Origin: Dyadobacter tibetensis Y620-1
GTDB lineage: Bacteria > Bacteroidota > Bacteroidia > Cytophagales > Spirosomataceae
Reading direction: 5' to 3'
Length of the DNA stretch: 64,000 bases
Assembly (NCBI RefSeq): GCF_000566685.1
Contig: NZ_AZQN01000001.1
Span: 248,001-312,000 of the forward strand
The translations under genes were made by a program, and so were the position numbers. Position 1 is the stretch's first letter; each line of letters starts with the position of its first letter. Positions 1-9,120 of the stretch are shown here, one piece after another. The notes under the pieces are model-generated. The model was not told the origin of the DNA. It did no database searches and worked only from the letters and a program-made list of their open reading frames with translations.

Positions 1-1378
1 CTATCCTTCCGTAGCGGAGCGGCTCAATATAGTCTGTCGTGAGATCAACTACGTGTTCGTCGCTGAGAAGCTTGAAGGCATCTTTTCCGGTAAAATCCGG
101 GAGTTCATTGGTAAAAAAATACTTTTCATCCTCTCTATGAAAGGTATAATTCAGGCCTACCAGCAAGGTACGCCCCGGTTGTTTATACTGGTGCTTATAA
201 GTAGCGGCCAAGGTAGCAGTGGTCTTGAGCTCATCTTCTAAGAATGTCCAGAGTCGGATTATTTTGGTAAGGTCGCCATTGAAGAATGGTTCATCGCCAT
301 GATCAATTATTTTTTCCGAACTTATCAATCCTGAAACCGAGAATTGATTGAATTCTGACGGGCTCCAGTCCAGTCCCGTCTTTACTGTGCTGATATTGGT
401 GTCCCGGTTTCTCCTCGTTTGTTGGTTCACAATTTGACCATCGTCGTAAATTCTCTCGACAAATTCATTCTTATTAAGCGTAGGGTTGTGGAGATAATCA
501 GCCTGGAAGAACCAATTAATTTTATTCTTTCGGTAGTTAAGTGATAAAGATGGGTTTATTTTTGGCGTAAATTGATATTGTTTGCCGACTCCGGGTAAAT
601 TACTCTTTTTTATCCAAAGGGCACCCGCTCCCAAGGTTAAGCCTGCCTTTCCATTGAAACCATCTTCTCTGTTTTTCTTATATATAATATTGATAATGCC
701 TGCCTGACCATTGGCATCATATCGGGCTGAGGGGTTGTTGATCACCTCTATCCGTTCCACCGCTGAGGCTGGTAGATTGTCCAGGCCTGTTTGAGACCCA
801 AAACCGGTTAAAGCGGTTTGCTTTCCATCTAATAAGATGGCAACTTTATCACTGCCTCTCAAAAGTATCTTTCCATCCTGACCCACAGCCAGGCCTGGTA
901 AGTTCCGCATAGCATCCAGTACCGATCCTCCTTGCTGACTAATATTCTCAGCGATGGAAAAAATCTTCTTATCCATGCTTTGATTAATACCGTCTTTCTG
1001 TCGGCCCGTAATGGTTACTTCCTCTAAACGATTCGGATCTGCTTCCAGCAAAATGGTGCCCAAATTTAAATATGGACTTAAGGTTCCAATTAGAATCTCA
1101 TCTGTTTTAGTAAGGTATCCCAGATAACGAATGCTCAACAGGTAGGTTCCTGGTGAAATGTCGGCGAGGATAAAATGGCCGGTTGTATCACTGATACTCC
1201 CCCCGACGAAACTTTGATCAGTCGTTCTCAAAATACTAATATTGACATACGCCAAGGCTACTGATCCCTGTTGGGTAGCCACTTTTCCAGAAATTGTTAC
1301 GCGTTTGCTTTGAGCCTGAATCTGCAGGATAGTGAGTAGGAAAATATATAAATGAATAAGGTATTTGAATTTTATCAT
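1..1378 (-). CDS. TonB-dependent outer-membrane receptor, N-terminal part (cut by window start)
   Basis: The frame starts at the ATG at 1378 and stays open to the window edge, so about 459 residues are visible and the 3' end is missing. It begins with a signal peptide (about residues 1-23, ending LQIQAQS). A carboxypeptidase-regulatory-like beta-sandwich follows at about 25-110, then a plug domain containing DGKILLRGSDKVAILLDGK and IERIEVINNPSARYD-type motifs, then beta-barrel sequence. The short plug and barrel resemble the OMP_b-brl_3 group of TonB receptors rather than SusC. The substrate cannot be read from the sequence. It lies 100 bp downstream of the T9SS esterase gene on the same strand and could be co-transcribed with it. 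Confidence 0.85.
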   Translation of the reverse strand, partial: MIKFKYLIHLYIFLLTILQIQAQSKRVTISGKVATQQGSVALAYVNISILRTTDQSFVGGSISDTTGHFILADISPGTYLLSIRYLGYLTKTDEILIGTLSPYLNLGTILLEADPNRLEEVTITGRQKDGINQSMDKKIFSIAENISQQGGSVLDAMRNLPGLAVGQDGKILLRGSDKVAILLDGKQTALTGFGSQTGLDNLPASAVERIEVINNPSARYDANGQAGIINIIYKKNREDGFNGKAGLTLGAGALWIKKSNLPGVGKQYQFTPKINPSLSLNYRKNKINWFFQADYLHNPTLNKNEFVERIYDDGQIVNQQTRRNRDTNISTVKTGLDWSPSEFNQFSVSGLISSEKIIDHGDEPFFNGDLTKIIRLWTFLEDELKTTATLAATYKHQYKQPGRTLLVGLNYTFHREDEKYFFTNELPDFTGKDAFKLLSDEHVVDLTTDYIEPLRYGRI

Positions 1379-1478
1379 GATACTTTAAAATTGATCAGCC
1401 AAAATATGATATTTAATCCGCATTAATTCTGAATATTTCCCAAAGTACGGGAGGTCGAGTTAAAGACGATTCTTCCCT

Positions 1479-3545
1479 TCACTCGATGGTTAAAGTCTGA
1501 CTCACAAGTTTTCCTTCTTTTTCCAGACGTATAATATAGTTACCCAATGGCAATGGATAAATACTGCGAATTTCTATCAGTCCTAGTATCGTCTGGAGAT
1601 CTATTTGAATAGGGTGTTGTCTGCCTTGAATATCATAAAGTTCTATGGTTTCAGGGTACCCGTTTTCTAGAGGGCGCACGAAGAATTGGTTACCGCTGAC
1701 AGGGTTGGGGAAAACGCGGTATGTTGGAGGTGTGTCGCCTCTAAATGCCGCAATGATTCCCCCGTTTTCCTCGGTTCCATCGGTATATATTCTTCTGATT
1801 TGATAATAAACAGTTCGGTCTCCAGGAGTTTTGTCAAGGTAGCTGTAAATCTTGGACTCCGCTCTATTATCCAGGCCAGTAAACGTCTGTAGTGGTTTAA
1901 AATTTCTTTGATCGTTGCTACTTAATAGAATGACTTCTTTTAAATTGGGATGCGGACTTGAAAGCCAGGATATATATATACCATCGCCAAATGCACGGAC
2001 ATTAAGTCCTCTGGTCAATTGTGTAGGTTTTCCAGGGCCTATAAGTATGGGAGCCGATATATTTCCAATAATTTGCTTGTCGGCCGTGACTAATCTAACC
2101 ACATAGCTGGCGGCAGGTAACGATTTTGGCAATTGCAGATATAAGGGACTTTTGTCTCCTGACCCCAGGGTAGCAATGTACTGTCCCTTTGCAGTCAGAA
2201 GTTCTGCTTCAATTTTTCGGGCAATGGAAACATTCTGGAGGTCAAAAGGGATAAACAAATAGGCGCCGGGGGAGCTGCTTGCAGGCACCATACCAGTAAA
2301 TAAGAAGCCATTTGGTAGCAAAGGTTCTATACTCGAAAAAAAATCGTTGGAAAGGTTCCGATTCCAGGCTTGGGCGGCCTGGGAAATTCCCTGGATGCCG
2401 CCAGGAACATTTTCGAAATGGCCATGGGCCGGACGAGGAACCTGAACGCTATCCGTGTCCGCACCAAGCCAGGTATTGTATCCCGGAAGCGTCCCTAAAT
2501 CTTTCTGAGCGGTCCTGACAGGCCAAAAAGGTTGGTCGCTGCGCCAGGTAACTGTAGACTGGCCTATAACCCAGGGTATGGCTTTGCCAAAATCCTGTCT
2601 GGATTGGTCTATGAGATATTGTATATTATTAAAATAGGTTTGGCGATCCATTCCTAGGTCGTAAGCGTCATTTTCTCCGTGAGACCAGAGCACGGCCCTG
2701 AGTCCTAGCCAGGAGTGGAAGTACCGTAAGGTGTTTTTAATATTAGAGTACGGCTGTCGATTAGGCCAATATTTGCCTACATAATGATTAAAGGCATTTT
2801 TTCCTTCTGCTGTTTCCCGGTAATGATTGCTATTGGCGGCTGCCCATCCAGCATTAAAAAATAGAACTGGGGTTCCCAATCTTTCATAAAGCATGTCTCC
2901 AAGCTCGCCCCATATCCAGGAGGTTTCACCAGCAGGGAATGTGAATCCATGGGCTCGAATCGGTGAGAAAATAGGGTGTTGCAAGGGTTGGTCTTCGGCT
3001 ACTGTGATGTTAGATGGATCGAGAACCTTGTTGATAGTGTCAAATACAACGACATGGTCTAACCCCTGCTTTGCGCCCAATCCCTGAACGCCCATGGCGT
3101 TGGAGTTGCCTGCCACTAAAAATATTTCGCCTACTCCCACCCGTTCAACTATAGTCGTGTCTATCGGTCCATCGGCCCTTTGTCCCTGAACCAATAATCG
3201 GTGCCACCCCTTTGCTGCCGGCATTTGTAAATGAAAATTTCCTCGGGCCATTTGTCCTTGATTCAAGGAGCTATCAATGCTCATTTGATCGTCTTGATTG
3301 GGAATGAGCGTTACTCGAACACTTAAGTAAGGACAGTGCATATAGCCAGATATGGAGATTAAGGCGGAATCCTTCAGATCACGCTGAAATACCTGATGAT
3401 TGCTTGGGTTGGTAAGTATGATTTGTGCAGTGGCAGCAATCAGATTACTAAAATAGAAGATAGCGGCAACGATCCAGTAAGTAAGAAGGGGGCCAGGAGC
3501 GATCATGAGCGCTAAGTTAGATTGGGTGACTGGTTTAGTTTGCAA
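1479..3545 (-). CDS. Secreted sialate O-acetylesterase-like SGNH hydrolase with T9SS sorting domain
   Basis: This 688-residue protein has a hydrophobic N-terminal export segment (about residues 19-41). An SGNH/sialate O-acetylesterase domain follows: the nucleophile block reads FLVAGNSNAMG with Ser148, and a later block reads LWSHGENDA, matching the family's W-x-QGE-x-D/N block. Residues from about 500 look like a fibronectin-like module. The last 80 residues (starting FPNPVSGNQF and ending in a basic VSQTLTIE strand) are a type A T9SS C-terminal sorting domain. It is therefore probably released or anchored at the cell surface and removes ester groups from a glycan; the actual substrate is inferred only. 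Met14 is an alternative start. The gene is divergent from the cytochrome-domain gene at 3773. Confidence 0.8.
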   Translation of the reverse strand: MQTKPVTQSNLALMIAPGPLLTYWIVAAIFYFSNLIAATAQIILTNPSNHQVFQRDLKDSALISISGYMHCPYLSVRVTLIPNQDDQMSIDSSLNQGQMARGNFHLQMPAAKGWHRLLVQGQRADGPIDTTIVERVGVGEIFLVAGNSNAMGVQGLGAKQGLDHVVVFDTINKVLDPSNITVAEDQPLQHPIFSPIRAHGFTFPAGETSWIWGELGDMLYERLGTPVLFFNAGWAAANSNHYRETAEGKNAFNHYVGKYWPNRQPYSNIKNTLRYFHSWLGLRAVLWSHGENDAYDLGMDRQTYFNNIQYLIDQSRQDFGKAIPWVIGQSTVTWRSDQPFWPVRTAQKDLGTLPGYNTWLGADTDSVQVPRPAHGHFENVPGGIQGISQAAQAWNRNLSNDFFSSIEPLLPNGFLFTGMVPASSSPGAYLFIPFDLQNVSIARKIEAELLTAKGQYIATLGSGDKSPLYLQLPKSLPAASYVVRLVTADKQIIGNISAPILIGPGKPTQLTRGLNVRAFGDGIYISWLSSPHPNLKEVILLSSNDQRNFKPLQTFTGLDNRAESKIYSYLDKTPGDRTVYYQIRRIYTDGTEENGGIIAAFRGDTPPTYRVFPNPVSGNQFFVRPLENGYPETIELYDIQGRQHPIQIDLQTILGLIEIRSIYPLPLGNYIIRLEKEGKLVSQTLTIE

Positions 3546-3772
3546 ATTAATGGAATATACTTTTGGTATGGCAATGGAATCCTGAGACTTATGAATTGAA
3601 AGAAATAATTTTTACAAATAAATAAAATCCAGCCTTGGTCTTTCATGGTAAGAAGGTGAATATACAGTCTTGTTATAGTAATAAAATTGTATACTAAGCT
3701 TTCCTTATCCGGAGATAGTTTATTATACTATTCAACCCATAATTAACCTTTGAACTTTAAATAATTGTAAAA

Positions 3773-6550
3773 ATGTTTCAATGCCTTCCTTTACGCTCTA
3801 AAAATGCGGGTAGATTTACGTTGATTGCCATTCTGTTCTGTAGTCTATTGCTTACAGGTTACCGTCATCAATTCTCCAGCTTTACGAACAGTGCTGATAG
3901 TCTGAAAATTGCAGACTTTGTTGAGAAAGAATTTCCCTTCATCTCTACGCATATCGATGGACGTTCTATCGGAAATGGTTTTCCATCAAATAATCTAGCA
4001 GCTCGCACAGTTGCCATTCAACTAGGGGATAGTGCCTTTATGACCTTTGATACCGACCTTCTTCGCTGGTCGGTCGCATGGACACGGAAGTTTATGCCAA
4101 TGACCTTAATGGCACAGGTCTCATACAGTGATTTTCACAACAAGAATAATCAGATCGCCACCATTGCAGGGATTCCTATGCTTGCTACGGGGCATTATGC
4201 AGGGTGGAAATCCGGGAACAAAACTGCTCAAATGGTTAATGGAAATGTGGTGCCAGAGGAATGGAGCGCCTTACCAGAGACTCAGGGTCGATGGAATGGA
4301 ATATATACCTTGGGGACAAAGGTGGTAATGAATTATTCGGTAGGAGAGGCACAGGTGCTGGAACATCCTGGGCAAGTTTCATTTTCTAATCAAACTGCAT
4401 TTACGAGAACGCTCTCGATAAAAAATAACAAACAGGATTTATGGCTTACAGCCGCTCATGTGACGAATACAAAGAAAGTGGTACAAAAGGGAAATGTAAT
4501 CCTCCTCTATCAGGGAACCGCTCAGGATACGGTTACAGCGATTGGCTATTTGGGTAGAAAATCCAAATCTTTAACCTTAGGTGTGCAAGGTGACAGCCTT
4601 TTAACTGTTCGGTTTCTAGCCTCCGATGAGCCTGCTACGGCTTCCTTGGCGCTTTGGAAGGGGCCTGCTTCTTTGGTAGGGCAATTTGAAAAACTATGTA
4701 AGAAAACTAAAATCGATTTTCCTGATCCACTTCAGGGAGGTCCTGCATATTGGCCTCAGATCATTTCCACACAAGGCTCACTTTCGCCAGATACGGCAGC
4801 CTATGTTACCGATAAGTTGTCGCTTCCCTTACCTAATCCATGGAATAGAGGCGTGCGTGCCGCTGATATTGCCTTTTTTAAGGATGGTAGGGCCGCCTTG
4901 ATAACCTTCGAGGGGGATGTCTGGATTATTGGGGGGATAGACAGAGGTCTACAGAATCTTCAGTGGAAACGATTTGCATCAGGCATGAATGAGACCATGA
5001 GCATTGAAGTGGTTGATGAAAAAGTACTCGTATTTAGTAGAAATGGCATTACCCGATTGCACGACCTGAATGGTAATGGTGAGGCGGATTATTATGAGAA
5101 CTTCTCCAATATAATACCACAATCGGCCGAGGGCCGTGAATGGGCAGGAGATTTGGTTCATGCCATGGATGGAAGCTATTATGTCGCTATCGGAGGGAGT
5201 CTTAGCAATGGTCCTGGAATTACACCCAAAGTTGCCAATGGGTTTCGTCAGGGATCCAGGTATAATGGCTCCATTTTGAAACTTAGCGCGGACGGAAGAT
5301 CCTTTGAGGTAGTCGCTACAGGTCTTCGTGGTCCCTACCTGGGTTACCACCCCGAAAAGGACATACTGACAGCCTCTGATCAACAAGGCAATTTTGTTCC
5401 TTCTACACCGCTTTTTGTTGTTAAAAAGGGTGATTATTTCGGTGTACCTCCTACGATGCACAGAGACGATAATCCCCCTATTACTCCACCGCTAACCTGG
5501 ATACCTCATAACATCGATCAATCCGCTATTGGTCAGGCTTGGCTAACGGGTAATAAAATGGGTCCAATGAGTGGTGATATGGTTCACTTATCATTTGGCA
5601 GACCCGGTCTGTTCCGTGTCCTGATCGATAGCAGCGCTCAAGTGATTCAGGGAGCCGTGACGCCCATCAATGCGGATTATCCAACCCCAACTTCCAAGGC
5701 AGCTGTGAGTCCCAAAGATGAACAATTGTACATCGCTGGTTTTAATCTGTGGGGGTCGAAGTCAAAAGGAATAAGTGCATTACTTCGGTTGCGCTATACC
5801 GGAATGCCTAGTTATATGCCCAGTAAGTTCCAGGCGGGGCAACAAGGTGTCATTATCGGGTTCGACAGTCCCTTAGATCCAGAATCGATACATCAGAAAG
5901 GAAGTTTCAAAGTAAAACGATATAACTACCAGCTAACGGATGCCTATGGTTCGGGTCACTTTAAATTGGACGGTAGTAAAGGAGAGGAAATTTTACCCGT
6001 TCGTGCTTCATACCTTTCTGCTGACCGAAAGCAGGTTTTATTGCTGATCCCCGATATGAGAACGGTGATGCAAATGGAACTGGAATATGATTTGAAAGCC
6101 AAAGACGGCAAACGAATGCAAGATGGAGCTTATTTTAGCATTAATCATGCCGGCTCTATGGATCTTAAACCCTATGGTTTTTCAAATGTTGATCTGGCTC
6201 TTTTAGAAAAGGCTCCCGATAAGGCTGAACAGGAGGAAGAAGAACCCGCTACCGTGGCTCGTGGCGAGAAAGTATTCAGAACCATGGCTTGCGCCGGTTG
6301 TCATTCGGAAGGAACGCGAACAAAAGGAATGTACGGACCGCCTTTCCAGAATTTATATGGCGCTACACGACAATTTGAAGATGGAACTTCAGGCATTGCA
6401 GATGAGGCCTATTTAAGAGAATCACTTCTGGCTCCTGCCAAAAAGATCGTAAAAGGCTATAGTCCGGAGATGCCTTCCTTTGAGGGGATCTTGACTGAAA
6501 CTGATATTGCTTCTGTAAGTATGTACATCAAGTCCTTAGGAAAAAAATAA
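3773..6550 (+). CDS. DUF6797/beta-propeller dehydrogenase-like protein with C-terminal cytochrome c domain
   Basis: This is a 925-residue exported protein with an N-terminal hydrophobic signal (about residues 15-32). The next 270 residues fit the DUF6797 family, which usually sits in front of a sorbosone-dehydrogenase-like beta-propeller. The propeller (about 350-690) has repeated blades such as VRAADIAFFKDGRAALITFEGD and LVHAMDGSYYVAIGG. The C-terminus is a mono-haem cytochrome c: C840-A-G-C843-H844 with a later Met-rich segment (SPEMPSF) that could supply the axial Met. The likely role is a periplasmic, possibly PQQ-dependent, oxidation of a sugar or alcohol with electrons passed to its own haem. 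Cofactor and substrate are inference. A related propeller gene follows at 6884. Confidence 0.7.
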   Translation: MFQCLPLRSKNAGRFTLIAILFCSLLLTGYRHQFSSFTNSADSLKIADFVEKEFPFISTHIDGRSIGNGFPSNNLAARTVAIQLGDSAFMTFDTDLLRWSVAWTRKFMPMTLMAQVSYSDFHNKNNQIATIAGIPMLATGHYAGWKSGNKTAQMVNGNVVPEEWSALPETQGRWNGIYTLGTKVVMNYSVGEAQVLEHPGQVSFSNQTAFTRTLSIKNNKQDLWLTAAHVTNTKKVVQKGNVILLYQGTAQDTVTAIGYLGRKSKSLTLGVQGDSLLTVRFLASDEPATASLALWKGPASLVGQFEKLCKKTKIDFPDPLQGGPAYWPQIISTQGSLSPDTAAYVTDKLSLPLPNPWNRGVRAADIAFFKDGRAALITFEGDVWIIGGIDRGLQNLQWKRFASGMNETMSIEVVDEKVLVFSRNGITRLHDLNGNGEADYYENFSNIIPQSAEGREWAGDLVHAMDGSYYVAIGGSLSNGPGITPKVANGFRQGSRYNGSILKLSADGRSFEVVATGLRGPYLGYHPEKDILTASDQQGNFVPSTPLFVVKKGDYFGVPPTMHRDDNPPITPPLTWIPHNIDQSAIGQAWLTGNKMGPMSGDMVHLSFGRPGLFRVLIDSSAQVIQGAVTPINADYPTPTSKAAVSPKDEQLYIAGFNLWGSKSKGISALLRLRYTGMPSYMPSKFQAGQQGVIIGFDSPLDPESIHQKGSFKVKRYNYQLTDAYGSGHFKLDGSKGEEILPVRASYLSADRKQVLLLIPDMRTVMQMELEYDLKAKDGKRMQDGAYFSINHAGSMDLKPYGFSNVDLALLEKAPDKAEQEEEEPATVARGEKVFRTMACAGCHSEGTRTKGMYGPPFQNLYGATRQFEDGTSGIADEAYLRESLLAPAKKIVKGYSPEMPSFEGILTETDIASVSMYIKSLGKK

Positions 6551-6883
6551 GGCTCCTATAGTTCTGGTTCCTTAGGGTGTCATGATACATTCCTTCTGAT
6601 TGATGTGGAAAGTGATTACTATTTTGCTATTGATGCGACTACGTCGATGTGGTCGTCTGGTATAAATAATGCAACGTTCAGAGTTAAGTGTGGTTTTACT
6701 TTTAGTAAGTCAACTTAAAATTCTAGTTGTCAGTATTTTATCGCATCTTATTTTTTTGAAAAATCTGAATTGAGGAAAATATTTTATTTTTCATAGTATA
6801 TATGAGTAGTAGCCAATCGAATTGGCTCTTTATGAGTAGGATTATGTATGCCGTTATAAATAATTTTCTTCCTCTTAGTATCC
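6551..6883. other. 333-bp intergenic stretch, no gene seen
   Basis: AT-rich spacer between the two same-strand propeller genes. I see no convincing open frame, strong hairpin or RNA gene. A promoter for the 6884 gene probably lies in the last 120 bases, but no clear TAnnTTTG element could be fixed. Confidence 0.4.
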
Positions 6884-8149
6884 ATGAATATTTGTAAAGT
6901 ATCTAAAGCCTTTCTGGCTATTTGTGTCCTCCTCTCCTTAACTGGGCTTCGACCATTATCGAAGAGGATGGGGCTGGAATTTCCCATTGAAGCAAAACAG
7001 ATCAAACTCCCGTCGGGCTTTAGGGCCCAAATAATGGCTAAGGATCTAGGAACGACGCGGCATATGGCCATTAACGAGTTGGGCGATATATTTGTACGCC
7101 TATCTAAATTGAAGGATGGGCATGGAATGTATATATTAAAGGATCGGAACCAGGATGGAATTATAGAAGACCAGCAACTATTGGGCGACTATCCGGGAAC
7201 CGGAATTGTTATAGGTGGCGGATATCTATATACTTCATCCAATTCGGCCGTATTCCGCTACAAATTAGGGAAGGGAGGAGAGCTGCCTGCCAATGCAGAA
7301 CCTACGCAACTCATCAGTGGTTTGGTAGATCATGGGCGCGACAATGCCAAGCCCCTGACCCTCGATCGTAAAGGCAATATTTATGTGACCATCGGTTCGT
7401 ATAATGATAATTGCCGTCAGGAGGGTTCTGGAACGGGCATGGCCCCCTGCACCATTTTAGATTCGGCCGGAGGCATATGGAAGTTTAATGCAGCCCGGGC
7501 AAACCAAAAGTTTTCGGATGGGAAACGCTACGTAACGGGACTTAAAAATGCCGTGGGAATCGATTGGGATTTTAATACCAATTCCCTCTATGCCACAGCC
7601 CATGGGAGAGGGAAGTTTGACGATAAGTTTCCGCAGTATTACAGTGCTCAGCAAAGCGCAGAACTTCCTGCAGAAACGCTATATAAAGTGAAAGAGGGTG
7701 ATGATGCCGGTTGGCCCTATATTTATTATGACCAATTTCAAAATAAAAAAATGCTCGCTCCGGAATATGGAGGAGACGGGAAAAAGACGGCAGGAGAGCG
7801 TGCAATAGATCCAATTCAGGCCTTCCCCGCTCATTTGGGGCCCAATGCATTATTATTTTATACTGGAAGCATGTTTCCCAAACGTTACCGCAATGGCGCA
7901 TTTATTGCTTTTCACAATCAGTCCCCAGAGCTGAAGAAAGGGTATATGGTGGCCTTTGTGCCATTTGTCAAAGGGAAGCCTGGTCAGTGGGAAATTTTTG
8001 CTGATAATTTCGCAGGGGTCGACTTAGCCATGCCCGATGGTCCGGTTCAGCATAGACCCTGCGGACTAGCCCAAGGACCCGATGGCGCACTCTACGTGAG
8101 TGACGATTTGAATGGTACCATTTTTAAAATCAGCTATAAGTCCGAATAG
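6884..8149 (+). CDS. Sorbosone/glucose dehydrogenase-like beta-propeller protein (putative PQQ-dependent)
   Basis: The protein has 421 residues with an N-terminal export signal (hydrophobic residues 8-20, LAICVLLSLTGL). It is a six-bladed propeller of the soluble aldose sugar dehydrogenase type: IKLPSGFRAQIMAKDLG opens blade 1, GLVDHGRDNAKPLTLDRKG and YVTIGSYNDNC resemble the family's active-site blade, and the end RPCGLAQGPDGALYVSDDLNGTIFKI is the typical last blade. Such proteins oxidise aldoses or sorbosone in the periplasm with PQQ. PQQ dependence is not proven by the sequence. It has no haem domain of its own, so the haem-carrying protein encoded just upstream could be its electron acceptor (inference). 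A strong bidirectional terminator follows at 8165. Confidence 0.75.
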   Translation: MNICKVSKAFLAICVLLSLTGLRPLSKRMGLEFPIEAKQIKLPSGFRAQIMAKDLGTTRHMAINELGDIFVRLSKLKDGHGMYILKDRNQDGIIEDQQLLGDYPGTGIVIGGGYLYTSSNSAVFRYKLGKGGELPANAEPTQLISGLVDHGRDNAKPLTLDRKGNIYVTIGSYNDNCRQEGSGTGMAPCTILDSAGGIWKFNAARANQKFSDGKRYVTGLKNAVGIDWDFNTNSLYATAHGRGKFDDKFPQYYSAQQSAELPAETLYKVKEGDDAGWPYIYYDQFQNKKMLAPEYGGDGKKTAGERAIDPIQAFPAHLGPNALLFYTGSMFPKRYRNGAFIAFHNQSPELKKGYMVAFVPFVKGKPGQWEIFADNFAGVDLAMPDGPVQHRPCGLAQGPDGALYVSDDLNGTIFKISYKSE

Positions 8150-8164
8150 GACAGGTGAAATCTT

Positions 8165-8216
8165 ATTAGAAAGCGCATATGTCTGGAATCCTTGCAAGAC
8201 ATATGCACTTTCTAAT
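8165..8216. terminator. Bidirectional hairpin terminator between convergent genes
   Basis: A 19-bp inverted repeat (8165-8183 against 8198-8216, one mismatch, 14-base loop) reads GCATATGTC on one arm and GACATATGC on the other. T-rich flanks (CTTTCTAAT, and AAAG on the other strand) lie just after each arm. It sits between the ends of the 6884 gene and the minus-strand 8248 gene, the place expected for a shared terminator. Confidence 0.8.
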
Positions 8217-8247
8217 CATGACCAAATAATGGGCAACTACCCATCGG

Positions 8248-8697
8248 TTATACAGTCGCCAGGGGTCTTTCATTGAAATGATGAAGTAATTCCAGGAACT
8301 CTTCATTTAAGGCTGCAATTTTGCTGCTTTTATAATCATATAGAAGCATTTTTGTGCTGGCAGTAGAAAGCACCGTTTCTACATTATTGATGAGGCTAAG
8401 GATCATGCAATCAAGAGTAAACCCCATCGAGTTGACGTCAGAAACTCTGACAAATATTCTAGCAGGCTCTGGAAATTCCAGGGGATGATGTACCTCCAGT
8501 TTGGTCTCCTGCTCTATTAATCCTTTTTCTTTCCATTTGCCCTTTAAAATCTTAATCAAATAAAACATTCTACCTTGTTTCATTAAAGATTCGAAGGAGG
8601 CCTCCTTCGGTAAATTGAGGGAAATGATATCACTCCAGTTGATATCCAGGCGCATGCTGAAATCGTACTTCTCTCGTTCTTGCAGTGTGGCGTACAT
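8248..8697 (-). CDS. Probable hot-dog-fold acyl-CoA thioesterase
   Basis: This 149-residue cytosolic protein looks like the YbgC/FadM (4HBT) thioesterase group. It has an N-terminal MRLDINWSDIISLNLP strand, a helix segment GRMFYLIKILKGKW, a strand KLEVHHPLEFPEPARIFVRVSDV that matches the 'Y-L-x-P-...-D-x-v-v' part, and a closing region with STKMLLYDYKSSKIAALNEE. The usual catalytic Asp in Y-x-D-T-D-x-x-G-H is not clearly present (the equivalent reads DINWSDIISL), so activity is uncertain. It stands alone between a convergent propeller gene and a 420-bp spacer. Length fits the family (130-150). Confidence 0.5.
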   Translation of the reverse strand: MYATLQEREKYDFSMRLDINWSDIISLNLPKEASFESLMKQGRMFYLIKILKGKWKEKGLIEQETKLEVHHPLEFPEPARIFVRVSDVNSMGFTLDCMILSLINNVETVLSTASTKMLLYDYKSSKIAALNEEFLELLHHFNERPLATV

Positions 8698-9120
8698 GAT
8701 GTCTTAGGTGTATATGGATAAGGCTTGAAAATATTCTATACCAAACGATTCCTATGCTCTATGAATTTAGAAATACTGGCTGGTCTAAAAGCTATTCAAA
8801 AGTAACAATAATATTATGAAATACAGGTAGTGCTTGTAGAGTAATTTGTTTTTAAATTTATTAATCGGTAATAGAAATTGATGTCATATAATTGTTATCA
8901 ATGAGAAGAGTTTAGTATTTCTTTACTCATTCGTTATCATATATTTTTATATATTTTTGCAGAATTATTTAGGGAGTAGCGAACTAAAATGCTAAGACAT
9001 GCCTTCGTATAAAGTCAGAGTGAAATTGATTGAAAAAGTCGGAGCCCTTTTCAGCTATTCTCCCAATAATTATGGAGAATAGCCGTAAGGACGCCGACTT
9101 TAAATAATAATCCTTAGCCC
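8698..9120. other. 423-bp intergenic stretch with a large hairpin near its right end
   Basis: It carries the promoter side of the minus-strand thioesterase gene and the 3' end of the minus-strand NYN gene. The only strong structure is the hairpin at 9035-9101. No open frame of convincing length is seen. Confidence 0.4.
9035..9101 (-). terminator. Two-part stem-loop, probable terminator of the NYN-domain gene
   Basis: The outer stem is AAAGTCGG (9035-9042) with CCGACTTT (9094-9101). The inner stem is GCTATTCTCC (9054-9063) with GGAGAATAGC (9074-9083), and the loop is 10 bases. Read on the minus strand the structure starts 20 bases after the NYN stop and ends in CCGACTTTTTC, a U-tract. The internal loop between the two stems is unusually large for a simple terminator, so a small structured RNA is a possible alternative. 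Confidence 0.65.

Noticed and set aside
53..241. 62-codon plus-strand frame
   Set aside because: Opposite the partial TonB receptor, whose frame is open through this part.
4979..5461. 160-codon minus-strand frame
   Set aside because: Opposite the middle of the cytochrome-domain propeller gene, whose family motifs are clear; the antisense product is Cys/Ile-rich without a pattern.
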